Source: Robiginitalea myxolifaciens
GTDB taxonomy: Bacteria; Bacteroidota; Bacteroidia; Flavobacteriales; Flavobacteriaceae
DNA: 64,000 bases
Assembly: GCF_900115205.1 (NCBI RefSeq)
Contig: NZ_FOYQ01000001.1
Location: 647,240 to 711,239, forward strand
Direction of reading: 5' to 3'
Of the stretch, positions 42,809-50,952 are shown piece after piece (the stretch's first letter is position 1; every line of letters starts with the position of its first letter). The position numbers were made by a program, and so were the translations under genes. The notes under the pieces were generated by a model. It searched no databases. It was not told the origin of the DNA and worked only from the letters and a program-made list of their open reading frames with translations.

Positions 42809-43921
42809 TTAAGCCCCTTCCATTACGGGCTCAATGGCATTCCAGACTTTGATGACGTCGTCCTCGTTCAAACCCGAAATTACCTCAACAAAAATGCCAT
42901 CGCTGATTCCGAGTTCCAGGTCGCGGCGCTCAAATTGCTGGTCGCCTACCTCTACCTCAACGTAGGGCTTCTTGGTAGCCGAATCGAATTGGACCAGGGC
43001 TTCCTTAAGGGCGAGTGCCCCTTCGGCCTTGCCGAGGATAATGGACGCATTGGCACTGAGTCCGGCCCGGATAAATACGCTATCCTGCTTGGAAAGGGTA
43101 CCCTTGATCTCGAACTGTATCGCGCCGTTCTCCTCGTTCCCCTTTGGAGCGATGTAGTCCAATACAGCTGGAAAAATTTTATCCTCAATGGCTCCTACGG
43201 TTATTTCAAGGGGAAGGTCCTCGTGGATTTTCCCCACCTCAGACTCATCGACCATGCCTTCAAAGATCATCTTGTCTATATCGGCGATGGCGGCAATGGT
43301 CGTTCCTTCATTAAAGGTGTTGGCCTCGATAACCTGGTTACCTACTTCTACCGGCACCTCGAGGATCATCCCCCCTACGGTGGCCCGGATAAGCGTATTG
43401 GCTGCGCTGCTTAGACCGCGGGTGGTACCTGTCTTCACAATATCATAGCGCTGGTTGGCTGCGGCATACCCTTGTTTGGCCTGGTCATAATCTACTTCGG
43501 CCCGATCCAGGTCGGCCTGGGAGATAACGCCCTTATTGAACAGGGTTAACTGACGCTCGTAATTGCGTTGCCGGTCGTTCAGGGTAATCTTGGCGTCCTC
43601 AATCGCATTCTTGGCATCGTTCAGGGCGTTCAGGTTCGGGACTACTTTGAGTTTAGCAATAAGGTCCCCGGACTTAACATAGTCGCCCCCTTCCACATAA
43701 ATTTCCTCGATCACACCACTGATATTTGGTTTGATCAGGACTTCTTCCAACGGGAGGATGCTCCCGGTAGCTACGGTTTTCTTTACGATATCCTGGCGCG
43801 TAGGCTTTTCCGTCTGATAGACCACCGGGTCTTCAGAGTTCTTGGAATACAAATAGTACATGGACCCGGCAAAGACCAGGACAATCAGGATCAGGATGAT
43901 GCGGGTGACAGATTTTTTCAT
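42809..43921 (-). CDS. HlyD/MacA-type periplasmic adaptor (first copy)
   Basis: A 370-residue membrane-fusion protein with an N-terminal anchor (IILILIVLVFAGSMYYLY), lipoyl-type halves VLIKPNISGVIEEIYVEGGDYVKSGDLIAKL and GGMILEVPVEVGNQV, a coiled-coil hairpin of about 60 residues and a beta-rich C-terminus (IQFEIKGTLSKQDSVFIRAGLSANASI). Strongly similar to the adaptor at 38351 in length and order of motifs. It follows the first permease pair and precedes the ATPase. Confidence 0.94.
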   Translation of the reverse strand: MKKSVTRIILILIVLVFAGSMYYLYSKNSEDPVVYQTEKPTRQDIVKKTVATGSILPLEEVLIKPNISGVIEEIYVEGGDYVKSGDLIAKLKVVPNLNALNDAKNAIEDAKITLNDRQRNYERQLTLFNKGVISQADLDRAEVDYDQAKQGYAAANQRYDIVKTGTTRGLSSAANTLIRATVGGMILEVPVEVGNQVIEANTFNEGTTIAAIADIDKMIFEGMVDESEVGKIHEDLPLEITVGAIEDKIFPAVLDYIAPKGNEENGAIQFEIKGTLSKQDSVFIRAGLSANASIILGKAEGALALKEALVQFDSATKKPYVEVEVGDQQFERRDLELGISDGIFVEVISGLNEDDVIKVWNAIEPVMEGA

Positions 43922-44033
43922 CGCAGTTGGGTTTTACTTTCTTTGTTGACTTTCGCTTTTTGACTTTTGTTGTTCACTTCACTTTCAGGGGGAAGTTCCC
44001 TTTCTTCCGTTCCGGGGGAAGGACCCGTTTATT

Positions 44034-45293
44034 TTATTCGGTTCTTAAGGCATCGATAGGCCTGACTTTAATAGCACTTTGGGCGGGGATAAATCCGGCC
44101 AGCAAGCCGGACACCACCAATATGGTCAGGGATCCCACTACGACCCCCATACTAACACTCGGATTCAAAAACATATCCACCGGACCGTTGGCATCGAGTA
44201 GTGCGTTTACCCCATAGATAAACAAGGCGCCAAAGCTGATTCCGCACATCCCCGAAATCAGGGTCAGGAAAATAGATTCCATCAGGATTTGCAGGCGAAT
44301 ACTCCAGGGCTTCTCCCCCAGGGCGCGCCGAATCCCGATTTCCTTGGTGCGCTCCTTAACGACAATCAGCATGATATTGCTCACCCCGATGATCCCAGAG
44401 AGCAGGACCAGGACGCCGACAAAATAGGCGATGAACCGCATGGCCCCGAACAGGCTTTCTACCCGGTTATATTGCTCGTACAGGTCAAAATAGCCGATCG
44501 CGCGCTGGTCTTCCGGATGTACTTTATGCTTCTCTTTCAGGGCACCTACTATGGATTCTTTCAGGGATGTGATCGAAGTGCCGTCTTTGGCAGTAATCGC
44601 CATCCAACCTACATTATCGGCCCGGTTAAAAGCCTGGGAGAATGCAGTGAAAGGCACAAAGATTTGCTTTTGCCCTTCTTCCCCATCGCCATCATTGTTG
44701 CGTTTCTTGTAGGTGCCGACCACCAGGAAGTTCACCCCGGAAATCTTGATATAGGTGCCGACCACTTCTTCCCCGGCATCGTAAAGGTCGCTGACGACCC
44801 CTTCCCCGATAATCGCGATCTTGCGCTTGTCCTGGATGTCGTTATGGTTAATAAACCGGCCACTGGTAATCTGCATCGGGTCCTGATTGATGATTTCAGG
44901 ATAATCCCCGTAAATATTATAGGCCCCGGTCTTGATCCCGCGGATTACGTTACTACCCCCGCGAAAACCTCCCAATTGGTTTCTTGGGGAAATAAAGCGC
45001 AACTCGGGAAAATTGTTTTCCAGCAGGGCCCGGTCCTCAATTTTAAAGCTGAAATCCCGGTCTTTCGGCAGGCCTTCATAGGCTTTGGTAGTGCGGCGGG
45101 TCCAGATAAACATGGTATTGGTGGCTATGTCTCCAAAATCGGCTTTGATCCCATTTTCCAGGCCTTTGCCCGCAGCCAGCAGGATTATCAGGATGAGTAT
45201 TCCCCAGAAAACACCAAATGCCGTCAACAAGGTGCGGAACCAATTGCTGGTGAGCACTTCCAATATTTCTTTCCAACGATCGCGGTTAAACAT
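44034..45293 (-). CDS. MacB-type ABC transporter permease (B type, copy 1)
   Basis: A 419-residue permease: N-terminal helix (LLTAFGVFWGILILIILLAAG), periplasmic MacB core (with FISPRNQLGGFRGGSNVIRG), and three C-terminal helices around RTKEIGIRRALGEKPWSIRLQI. Similar in sequence to the permease at 39537. No ATPase domain is fused. It starts 11 bases after the preceding permease gene and is followed by the first adaptor. Confidence 0.93.
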   Translation of the reverse strand: MFNRDRWKEILEVLTSNWFRTLLTAFGVFWGILILIILLAAGKGLENGIKADFGDIATNTMFIWTRRTTKAYEGLPKDRDFSFKIEDRALLENNFPELRFISPRNQLGGFRGGSNVIRGIKTGAYNIYGDYPEIINQDPMQITSGRFINHNDIQDKRKIAIIGEGVVSDLYDAGEEVVGTYIKISGVNFLVVGTYKKRNNDGDGEEGQKQIFVPFTAFSQAFNRADNVGWMAITAKDGTSITSLKESIVGALKEKHKVHPEDQRAIGYFDLYEQYNRVESLFGAMRFIAYFVGVLVLLSGIIGVSNIMLIVVKERTKEIGIRRALGEKPWSIRLQILMESIFLTLISGMCGISFGALFIYGVNALLDANGPVDMFLNPSVSMGVVVGSLTILVVSGLLAGFIPAQSAIKVRPIDALRTE

Positions 45294-45304
45294 AGCTCCT
45301 TGTT

Positions 45305-46549
45305 TTATTCGTCCCTGAGGGCATTAATCACTTGTATATTCGCCGCACGCCATGCGGGAAAGAATCCTGCCACAGTTCCGGCAAAAATCAATACCAGTAC
45401 AGTTGCCACAGCAACATTGAGGTTAACCGATGGATTCATGATATAATCGACTTCTACATACGGGCCTACCAACTCCAGCAAGAGCATACTGAAGAACAGC
45501 CCCAAAAACCCGGAGATAGCCGTAACAAAAATGGCCTCGTGGAGGATCATTCCCACAATAGACCAGGGCTTGGCCCCAAGTGCCTTTCGCACCCCTATTT
45601 CTCGCGTCCTTTCCTTGACCACAATGAGCATGATATTGCTCACCCCTACAACCCCGGCGATTATTGTACAGATTCCGACAAACCAGAAGAAGAACTTGAT
45701 ATTCCCGGTAAGGCTGTAGTAGCGTTTGGCCTCTTCCATGGCGCTCCAGACCTGAATAGCACCCGTATCGTCCGGTGCTACGGTATGGGCTTGCTGCAAA
45801 TACTGCCGCAGTTCGTCTTTGAAAGCTACGGCTTGAGCAACGGCCTGGTCAAAATTTTCTGCAGGGGGAAGGGTATACGCCAGGTTGTTTACGCGGTCTC
45901 CGCCATTGAATACCTTTTGTGCCGTACTAAGGGGAATATACAAGGTCTCTTCCTCCCGTTCGCGCAATTCTTTATATACTCCGATAATCTTAAAGGGGAT
46001 CCCGGAAAACTCGATGTATTCCCCCAGAGGGCTTTCCAAATGGCCGAAAACGTCTTTCCGAATTTTATTTCCAATAACCACAACCTTGGCGGTTCCTTCG
46101 TGGTCCAAGAGGTTAATAAAGCGCCCATCGACCATTTTGGCGTTTTCGATAAACTGGAAATCGCCCTGCACCCCATGGATACCGTAAACCAAAGCCTCAT
46201 TCCCGTAGTTTACGTTTACGTTGCGCACAAAAATCCGGGGGGATTCGTTTTCGATTTTTTCGGCATTGGCCTTGCTCCAGAAATCAAAATTGTCGTTGCG
46301 CAGCTGAATGCGGCGTCCGGGGTTCATCCCCTTGAATTCCTTGGTGGTCATTCCGGGCCAAACCCAGACCGAGGTAGAGGCGTCCTGCTCAAATTCGTGG
46401 GCAATACCGTTCTGCATGCCCTGCCCGAATCCCAGCAAAATAACAAGTATGAATATACCGGAGGCTACTGACAGCCCCGTAAGGAAAGTGCGGAGTTTGT
46501 TTTTTCGAAGGGTATCGAAAATCTCCTGCCATCGCTCGATATCGAACAT
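45305..46549 (-). CDS. MacB-type ABC transporter permease (A type, copy 1)
   Basis: A 414-residue permease and the first gene of the efflux operon: N-terminal helix (FLTGLSVASGIFILVILLGFG), periplasmic MacB core (GMQNGIAHEFEQDASTSVWVW at its start), and three C-terminal helices with RTREIGVRKALGAKPWSIVGMI. Similar to the permease at 40795. No clear TAnnTTTG promoter was found in the 120 bases upstream (46550-46671), which otherwise hold nothing I can support. Confidence 0.94.
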   Translation of the reverse strand: MFDIERWQEIFDTLRKNKLRTFLTGLSVASGIFILVILLGFGQGMQNGIAHEFEQDASTSVWVWPGMTTKEFKGMNPGRRIQLRNDNFDFWSKANAEKIENESPRIFVRNVNVNYGNEALVYGIHGVQGDFQFIENAKMVDGRFINLLDHEGTAKVVVIGNKIRKDVFGHLESPLGEYIEFSGIPFKIIGVYKELREREEETLYIPLSTAQKVFNGGDRVNNLAYTLPPAENFDQAVAQAVAFKDELRQYLQQAHTVAPDDTGAIQVWSAMEEAKRYYSLTGNIKFFFWFVGICTIIAGVVGVSNIMLIVVKERTREIGVRKALGAKPWSIVGMILHEAIFVTAISGFLGLFFSMLLLELVGPYVEVDYIMNPSVNLNVAVATVLVLIFAGTVAGFFPAWRAANIQVINALRDE

Positions 46550-46671
46550 GGGTTGGGTTTTTTGATTGATGAATGGCCAGGGATAGATCCTCTGTTACGA
46601 GGGTGATACACCAATGGCCTACTTATCAGACGATCAAAAAGAGGGATTGTTACAGTTTTGCCCCGAAAAAT

Positions 46672-46914
46672 TCAGGCGCGCATTTTTCGGTAAACCACAA
46701 AGATCAGGACACCAACCACAACATATGGGATGGCCATCAGATAAACGATGCCGTCGTTTATTCCCTCGGCAATACCGGTATCGTCATTGCTTTCGAGTAC
46801 CGCGCGACACATGGCGCACTGCGCCTGGCTGTATAATGGCAGGAGCATCACAAGGAGCAACCCGGCAATTCGCATTGGGGATGTTGGGCGGTATGAGCGG
46901 CTTCGGTTAGACAT
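46672..46914 (-). CDS. Small membrane protein closing the cytochrome oxidase operon
   Basis: An 80-residue protein with a hydrophobic N-terminal segment that reads as a signal peptide from the internal ATG at 46875 (MRIAGLLLVMLLPLYSQAQ), then CAMCRAVLESND and one membrane helix near the C-terminus (IVYLMAIPYVVVGVLIFVVY). The CxxC could bind metal or heme or form a disulfide. Small proteins of this kind follow DUF420 in oxidase operons of this class. The start is uncertain: 46914 overlaps the DUF420 gene end, 46875 does not. Confidence 0.75.
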   Translation of the reverse strand: MSNRSRSYRPTSPMRIAGLLLVMLLPLYSQAQCAMCRAVLESNDDTGIAEGINDGIVYLMAIPYVVVGVLIFVVYRKMRA

Positions 46915-47440
46915 AGTAGGGGGATATCATCAGGTAAACCACGACTCCGGTAATCGCTACGTAAAGCCAAACCGGAAAAGTTATTCGCGCCCATTTACGA
47001 TGTCCGGCAAAATCCTCCAGATAGGCCTTGGCATAGGTACGTAGGACCAGGGGAATCACAATTATGGAGAGGGCAATATGCGAAATCAGGATAAAGAAGT
47101 ATACGATGCGCATGGCCCCTTCCCCACCATAAGGAGTGGAATCTGAGGTCATGTGATAAGCTACATACATGATCAGGAAGAGCAACGACAGGGCAATACA
47201 AGTGGTCGTCAGGCGGCTGTGCAGCACCCGGTTGCCATTCTTAATAGCCCAAAGCGCAATGATTAGCAGCACCGCCGTTAGCCCATTGATCCCGGCATAG
47301 ATCGGAGGAAGAAAGGACAAGGGCTCCACCCCGGGCAATCGCACCGAAAAGAGCAAGGCCACTACCAGTGGAATTACAATGGAAATAATTGTAATCCAAA
47401 GATTGAAACGTTTTTCCTTTTTTGCACGTAGCTCGTCCAT
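46907..47440 (-). CDS. DUF420 membrane protein of the cytochrome oxidase operon
   Basis: A 177-residue membrane protein with five hydrophobic helices. It contains the DUF420 features: PPIYAGINGLTAVLLIIALWAIKNGN, HSRLTTTCIALSLLFLIMYVAYH, ISHIALSIIVIPLVLRTYAKA and HRKWARITFPVWLYVAITGVVVY. Conserved His residues in the helices suggest heme or copper handling; the role, probably in oxidase assembly, is not established. It starts 6 bases after the SCO gene stop. Confidence 0.9.
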   Translation of the reverse strand: MDELRAKKEKRFNLWITIISIVIPLVVALLFSVRLPGVEPLSFLPPIYAGINGLTAVLLIIALWAIKNGNRVLHSRLTTTCIALSLLFLIMYVAYHMTSDSTPYGGEGAMRIVYFFILISHIALSIIVIPLVLRTYAKAYLEDFAGHRKWARITFPVWLYVAITGVVVYLMISPYYV

Positions 47441-47445
47441 ACCTG

Positions 47446-48177
47446 CTATTCCTTAAGTAATTTTCGAATATCCTCTTTGAGGATAGTGATCTGTTGTGTC
47501 TCGGTTTGCAGTTCCCCTTCTTCGGCAGTAGGTTGGTCTTCAGGGATAGAACCCCGGTAATAAACAATCGGATTTCCGTGGGCGTCCTTTCGACTACGGA
47601 TAAACCCTTCCTTATCAATTAGGGCAAATAAGCCCGAATGCTCAAATCCGCCGGGGACTTCCGGCATCTCGGCAGCAAAAATATTGAAGCCCGCATTGGC
47701 CAGCTCGTAAATCTCCTCCCGGTCTCCTGTAAGCAGGTTCCAATCAAGGTCGGTGATTCCGTATTTTTCGCCGTATTGCTTTAATCGGGACGGCGTATCG
47801 TAATTTGGGTTGATAGTAATCGAAGCTATCCCAAAATCCTGCCGTGCTCCGAATTCCTCCTGCAGGGACACCAAATTTCGGGTCATGGTCGGGCAAATGG
47901 TCGGACAGGTCGTAAAAAAGAATTCCACTACAAAAACCTTTCCCCTGTAATCGGCTTCGGTTACCAACAGGCTATCCTGATTCCGCAGGGTAAAATCCGG
48001 CACTTTGCGACGCTCCCCATTCAGGGATATGTATTCCACAGGAGGGCCGCTTATCCTATCCTGGGCAACTACCTCACCATCGGCAATCCTACGGGAGATT
48101 TCTACGTAGGCAAATACCCCAAAGAGCAGGACAATTACACCTACCCCGATATAACCGTATTTACGCACACCAGCCAT
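47446..48177 (-). CDS. SCO/SenC family copper chaperone for cytochrome oxidase
   Basis: A 243-residue membrane-anchored thioredoxin-fold protein: N-terminal helix (YIGVGVIVLLFGVFAYVEI), PDFTLRNQDSLLV, the copper-binding motif FFTTCPTICPTM with Cys91 and Cys95, and the third ligand His180 in GGFEHSGLFALID. SCO proteins deliver copper to the CuA site of oxidase subunit II. All three ligands are present. Lies 2 bases after the preceding gene. Confidence 0.95.
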   Translation of the reverse strand: MAGVRKYGYIGVGVIVLLFGVFAYVEISRRIADGEVVAQDRISGPPVEYISLNGERRKVPDFTLRNQDSLLVTEADYRGKVFVVEFFFTTCPTICPTMTRNLVSLQEEFGARQDFGIASITINPNYDTPSRLKQYGEKYGITDLDWNLLTGDREEIYELANAGFNIFAAEMPEVPGGFEHSGLFALIDKEGFIRSRKDAHGNPIVYYRGSIPEDQPTAEEGELQTETQQITILKEDIRKLLKE

Positions 48178-48179
48178 AC

Positions 48180-48818
48180 TTACTCGGCGGATTCTTTGTA
48201 CTTATTATTCTTTTTCAAGGCCCTTCTATATTCGGCAAGGATAATCTTGACGTCGTCCTTCATTTTGTTATTTAAATCAGCAACGGAGGTGGCATCAAAG
48301 CCGTATTTGGTTTGCCCGTCTTCGTCCTCGTCCCGGCCGCGCAACATGCGCTCTTTATCCAGGATAAAGACATAAGGGGAACTCAAATCCTCCCCGAGCT
48401 CCAGGTCGGTCTCAAGGGACTGAAAGAGCGACTTGATGTCTTCGGGTTCGCCATAGGCAAACTTCCACCCACTGGTATCGGTAAAGCCGGATAGCTCTTC
48501 CACCAAGGAAGCCACTTGCACTTCTGAGTTCTTGGGGACAATCATGATTACCTGGAAGTCCTTGAACTCGTAGTACGGCTTGTAAATCTTCTGATTCAGG
48601 TTAAAGGCAACACCCTTCTTATTCTCAATGTCGGTGCCAAGAAACCCGAGGATACTGATATTCCCTTCCAGTTTTTCTGACCCTTCAAAAGCGGATAATT
48701 CCTGAACCGGACCGGAGAGTGCCGGTAAAATCCCAAAGCGGGTAACCCCAGTGGCAAAAAAGAGGTATACCACCAACGGCAACACAAAAAGCACAACGAG
48801 TACAACGGTTTTTTTCAT
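48180..48818 (-). CDS. Membrane-anchored protein of the cytochrome oxidase operon, function unknown
   Basis: A 212-residue protein using the ATG at 48818: an N-terminal anchor (MKKTVVLVVLFVLPLVVYLFF) and a periplasmic domain that resembles a thioredoxin-like fold without Cys pair (GNISILGFLGTDIENKKG, YEFKDFQVIMIVPK, YVFILDKERMLRGRDEDEDGQ). Proteins at this place between subunit IV and SCO are usual in Bacteroidota oxidase operons. An upstream in-frame ATG at 48872 lies inside the terminator at 48837-48869 and is not used here. Confidence 0.85.
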   Translation of the reverse strand: MKKTVVLVVLFVLPLVVYLFFATGVTRFGILPALSGPVQELSAFEGSEKLEGNISILGFLGTDIENKKGVAFNLNQKIYKPYYEFKDFQVIMIVPKNSEVQVASLVEELSGFTDTSGWKFAYGEPEDIKSLFQSLETDLELGEDLSSPYVFILDKERMLRGRDEDEDGQTKYGFDATSVADLNNKMKDDVKIILAEYRRALKKNNKYKESAE

Positions 48819-48834
48819 AGCTCTTACCGGGGTA

Positions 48835-48842
48835 CAAAAATA
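48835..48842 (-). promoter_or_regulatory. TAnnTTTG element inside the terminator tail ahead of 48818
   Basis: TATTTTTG on the minus strand overlaps the T-run of the hairpin at 48837-48869, 16 bases before the ATG at 48818. It would restart transcription of the SCO/DUF420 part of the cluster right behind the terminator. No good TTG lies at the -33 distance. Confidence 0.45.
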
Positions 48843-48869
48843 AAAAAAGACGGTGGAGTCACCGTCTTT
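48837..48869 (-). terminator. Strong terminator between oxidase subunit IV and the SCO part of the cluster
   Basis: On the minus strand a perfect 10-bp stem AAAGACGGTG/CACCGTCTTT with a 4-base loop is followed by TTTTTTATTTTT. It lies 19 bases behind the subunit IV stop codon and splits the oxidase cluster into two transcription units. Confidence 0.85.
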
Positions 48870-48887
48870 CAAATCGTTTAAATCCCG

Positions 48888-49271
48888 TTAAAAATTCCAG
48901 GTGACGAATCCGTCTTTAAAGACGTTGTAGATATAATCCGCCTCGAAAAGCAAAATCAGGATCAGATAGCTCACGAGGAATATTGGCGTCCATACAACGG
49001 CTCGGCGCAGATTGGATTTCTCATCGCGCATGTGCATGAAATCCCAGGTAATATAATAGGCCTTGACCAGGGTCAGGATTATGAAAATCCAATTGAGCAA
49101 TTTCATCCCTATGAAATAAGTCCCGACCAGAAAATCAGGTTTGGTGATCCCCAGGGCAACTTCGATGGCCGTAACAATGGAAAGAAATATCAGCACGCCC
49201 CAGATTTTGGTAACGTTGGACTTGAATTTTACCAGTCCTCTGAATATTTCCAATTTGTGTTCGTGTCCCAT
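48888..49271 (-). CDS. Cytochrome c oxidase subunit IV family protein
   Basis: A 127-residue protein with three membrane helices: KIWGVLIFLSIVTAIEVALGI, YFIGMKLLNWIFIILTLVKAYYI and VVWTPIFLVSYLILILLF. This is the small subunit IV (CtaF/CoxD-like) of heme-copper oxidases, here in the usual place after subunit III. A C-terminal soluble tail ends in DGFVTWNF. Confidence 0.92.
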   Translation of the reverse strand: MGHEHKLEIFRGLVKFKSNVTKIWGVLIFLSIVTAIEVALGITKPDFLVGTYFIGMKLLNWIFIILTLVKAYYITWDFMHMRDEKSNLRRAVVWTPIFLVSYLILILLFEADYIYNVFKDGFVTWNF

Positions 49272-49322
49272 GTTTTTATTCTTTATTAATCGAACAGATG
49301 CTTTTTACTAATTCGCTGCTGG

Positions 49323-50297
49323 CTAGACCAGGTAGAAGAAGGTAAATACAAATACCCACACCAAGTCTACAAAGTGCCAGTACAACCCAACTTTTTCCAC
49401 CATTTCATAGTGCCCCCGGCGTTCGTAGGTACCCAGGATTACGTTGAAGAATATGATGATATTGAATACAACTCCCGAGAAAACGTGGAAGCCGTGGAAT
49501 CCGGTGATAAAGAAAAAGAAGTCTGCGAACAAACGACTCCCGTATTCGTTCCGGATTAAGTTGGCCCCCTCTACTACGAGCTTGGCATCCTTGATACGCT
49601 CGAGGGATTGCTTGCGATCCAACAAGGTCTTTTCTCCATTTTCATTTATGGTCTCCGTACGGATCAGGATATTTGGATTGGAACGGAATCCTTCCACTAC
49701 CTCGTTTACCGTGTATGTGGTCAGTGACCCTTCTTCCCGGAACCAAATTCCATTTTTTCTTTCATGTTCTGCTCGCTCATCCGGAATAGTCGCCGCAAAT
49801 TCTGCTAAGGCAGCGCGCTCTCCGGTATCTGCATTGACAAATTGCAAGATACGACCCCCGCGGGTTTCGACGGCACCGTAATCACCACGGATAAAAGTTG
49901 CCCATTCCCAAGCCTGAGATCCTACGAAAATAGCCCCTCCGATGATGGTCAGAAATAGATAGATAATAACCTTGTTCTTCATCATCCGGTGTCCGGCATC
50001 AACCGCCAGTACCATCGTTACAGAAGACATAATCAGGACAAAAGTCATGAAGGCCACGTAGTACATCGGGAAATTCCCATGGAAAAAGGGTACGTGTGTA
50101 AATACTTCATCGGCTATAGGCCACGTCTCAATGAACTTGAACCGAGAAAATCCATAAGCACATAAAAAACCAGAAAAAGTCAGGGCATCCGATACGATAA
50201 AAAACCACATCATCAGTTTACCATAACTGGCACCGAGGGGTCGGTTACCGCCTCCCCATACACTTCCTTCCGTTTCGGTTGTTACCGCAGTATCCAT
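49323..50297 (-). CDS. Cytochrome c oxidase subunit III (long form with insertion)
   Basis: A 324-residue heme-copper oxidase subunit III: YGKLMMWFFIVSDALTFSGFLCAYGFSRF, FHGNFPMYYVAFMTFVLIMSSVTMVLAV and the last helices LFADFFFFITGFHGFHVFSGVVFNII, GLYWHFVDLVWVFVFTFFYLV. Between the fourth and fifth helices lies a hydrophilic insertion of about 110 residues (about 130-240; VETRGGRILQFV, TYTVNEVVEGFRSNP). Oxidases of Bacteroidota often carry it. It has its own promoter at 50329-50357. Confidence 0.95.
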   Translation of the reverse strand: MDTAVTTETEGSVWGGGNRPLGASYGKLMMWFFIVSDALTFSGFLCAYGFSRFKFIETWPIADEVFTHVPFFHGNFPMYYVAFMTFVLIMSSVTMVLAVDAGHRMMKNKVIIYLFLTIIGGAIFVGSQAWEWATFIRGDYGAVETRGGRILQFVNADTGERAALAEFAATIPDERAEHERKNGIWFREEGSLTTYTVNEVVEGFRSNPNILIRTETINENGEKTLLDRKQSLERIKDAKLVVEGANLIRNEYGSRLFADFFFFITGFHGFHVFSGVVFNIIIFFNVILGTYERRGHYEMVEKVGLYWHFVDLVWVFVFTFFYLV

Positions 50298-50328
50298 AAA
50301 GTCGTTTTGGGTATTAAGAGAATTTTAG

Positions 50329-50357
50329 CAAAAATACATTTTTTTATCTGTTCCCAA
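50329..50357 (-). promoter_or_regulatory. Promoter ahead of oxidase subunit III
   Basis: On the minus strand TTG (50357-50355), an 18-base gap and TATTTTTG (50336-50329) match the consensus exactly. Transcription would start near 50322, leaving a leader of about 25 bases. Confidence 0.7.
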
Positions 50358-50379
50358 AGGAAGATTCCGCACTTATATA

Positions 50380-50952
50380 CTAACGATAAAAGGCGAAAAA
50401 CAGTACGAGATACAACCATAGAAAATCAAGGAAATGCCAGAAGGTACTTCCCATTTCAATTCCGGTCATGTTTCCCGGTCCGTACGCCCCTTTGTGCTGT
50501 TGGTAAATCACCACTCCAAGGCTGATAAGGCCAACGGCCACGTGCAGCAAGTGGACCATGGCAATGAGATACACATAAGACAGTGTAATACTGCTTGTTG
50601 GCCCGGTAAAATAGTAGCCAGAAGCGATCATGGCAGAAAAGCCTTTAAACTGAAAAGCGACAAAGGCGAGTCCGAGGGCCAGGGTCAGGTAGAGCCAACC
50701 CCTGGTTTTGCCCTGAGCATCCTGCTTTGCACTGCGCACAGCCATCCAGTAGGTCAGGCTACTGATAATCAAAATGGTCGTACTGATCCAGAAGGCCTGA
50801 GGTAACTCAAAATCGGTAAGCCAATCTTCGCGCCGACTACTGACGATATAAGCACTGGTCCATCCGGCGAAGGTCATAAGCAGGGAGGCGATTCCGAACC
50901 AGAGCATCATTTTCCGGGCTCTGCTTTGTTTGCTTTCTTTCAATTGCGTCAT
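50380..50952 (-). CDS. Cytochrome c oxidase subunit III-like protein (short)
   Basis: A 190-residue membrane protein of the subunit III fold with five helices: MMLWFGIASLLMTFAGWTSAYIV, FWISTTILIISSLTYWMAV, GWLYLTLALGLAFVAFQF, LSYVYLIAMVHLLHVAVGLISL, FWHFLDFLWLYLVLFFAFY. In this class a short and a long subunit III follow heme O synthase. Its ATG overlaps the ctaB stop by 4 bases (ATGA), showing translational coupling. Confidence 0.93.
   Translation of the reverse strand: MTQLKESKQSRARKMMLWFGIASLLMTFAGWTSAYIVSSRREDWLTDFELPQAFWISTTILIISSLTYWMAVRSAKQDAQGKTRGWLYLTLALGLAFVAFQFKGFSAMIASGYYFTGPTSSITLSYVYLIAMVHLLHVAVGLISLGVVIYQQHKGAYGPGNMTGIEMGSTFWHFLDFLWLYLVLFFAFYR

Noticed and set aside
46663-46690. 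Perfect 9-bp inverted repeat CCGAAAAAT/ATTTTTCGG at the stop codon of the small protein gene, as a terminator of the oxidase cluster
   Set aside because: The stem is AT-rich and no T-run follows on the minus strand, so I cannot support an intrinsic terminator; it may still be a hairpin.
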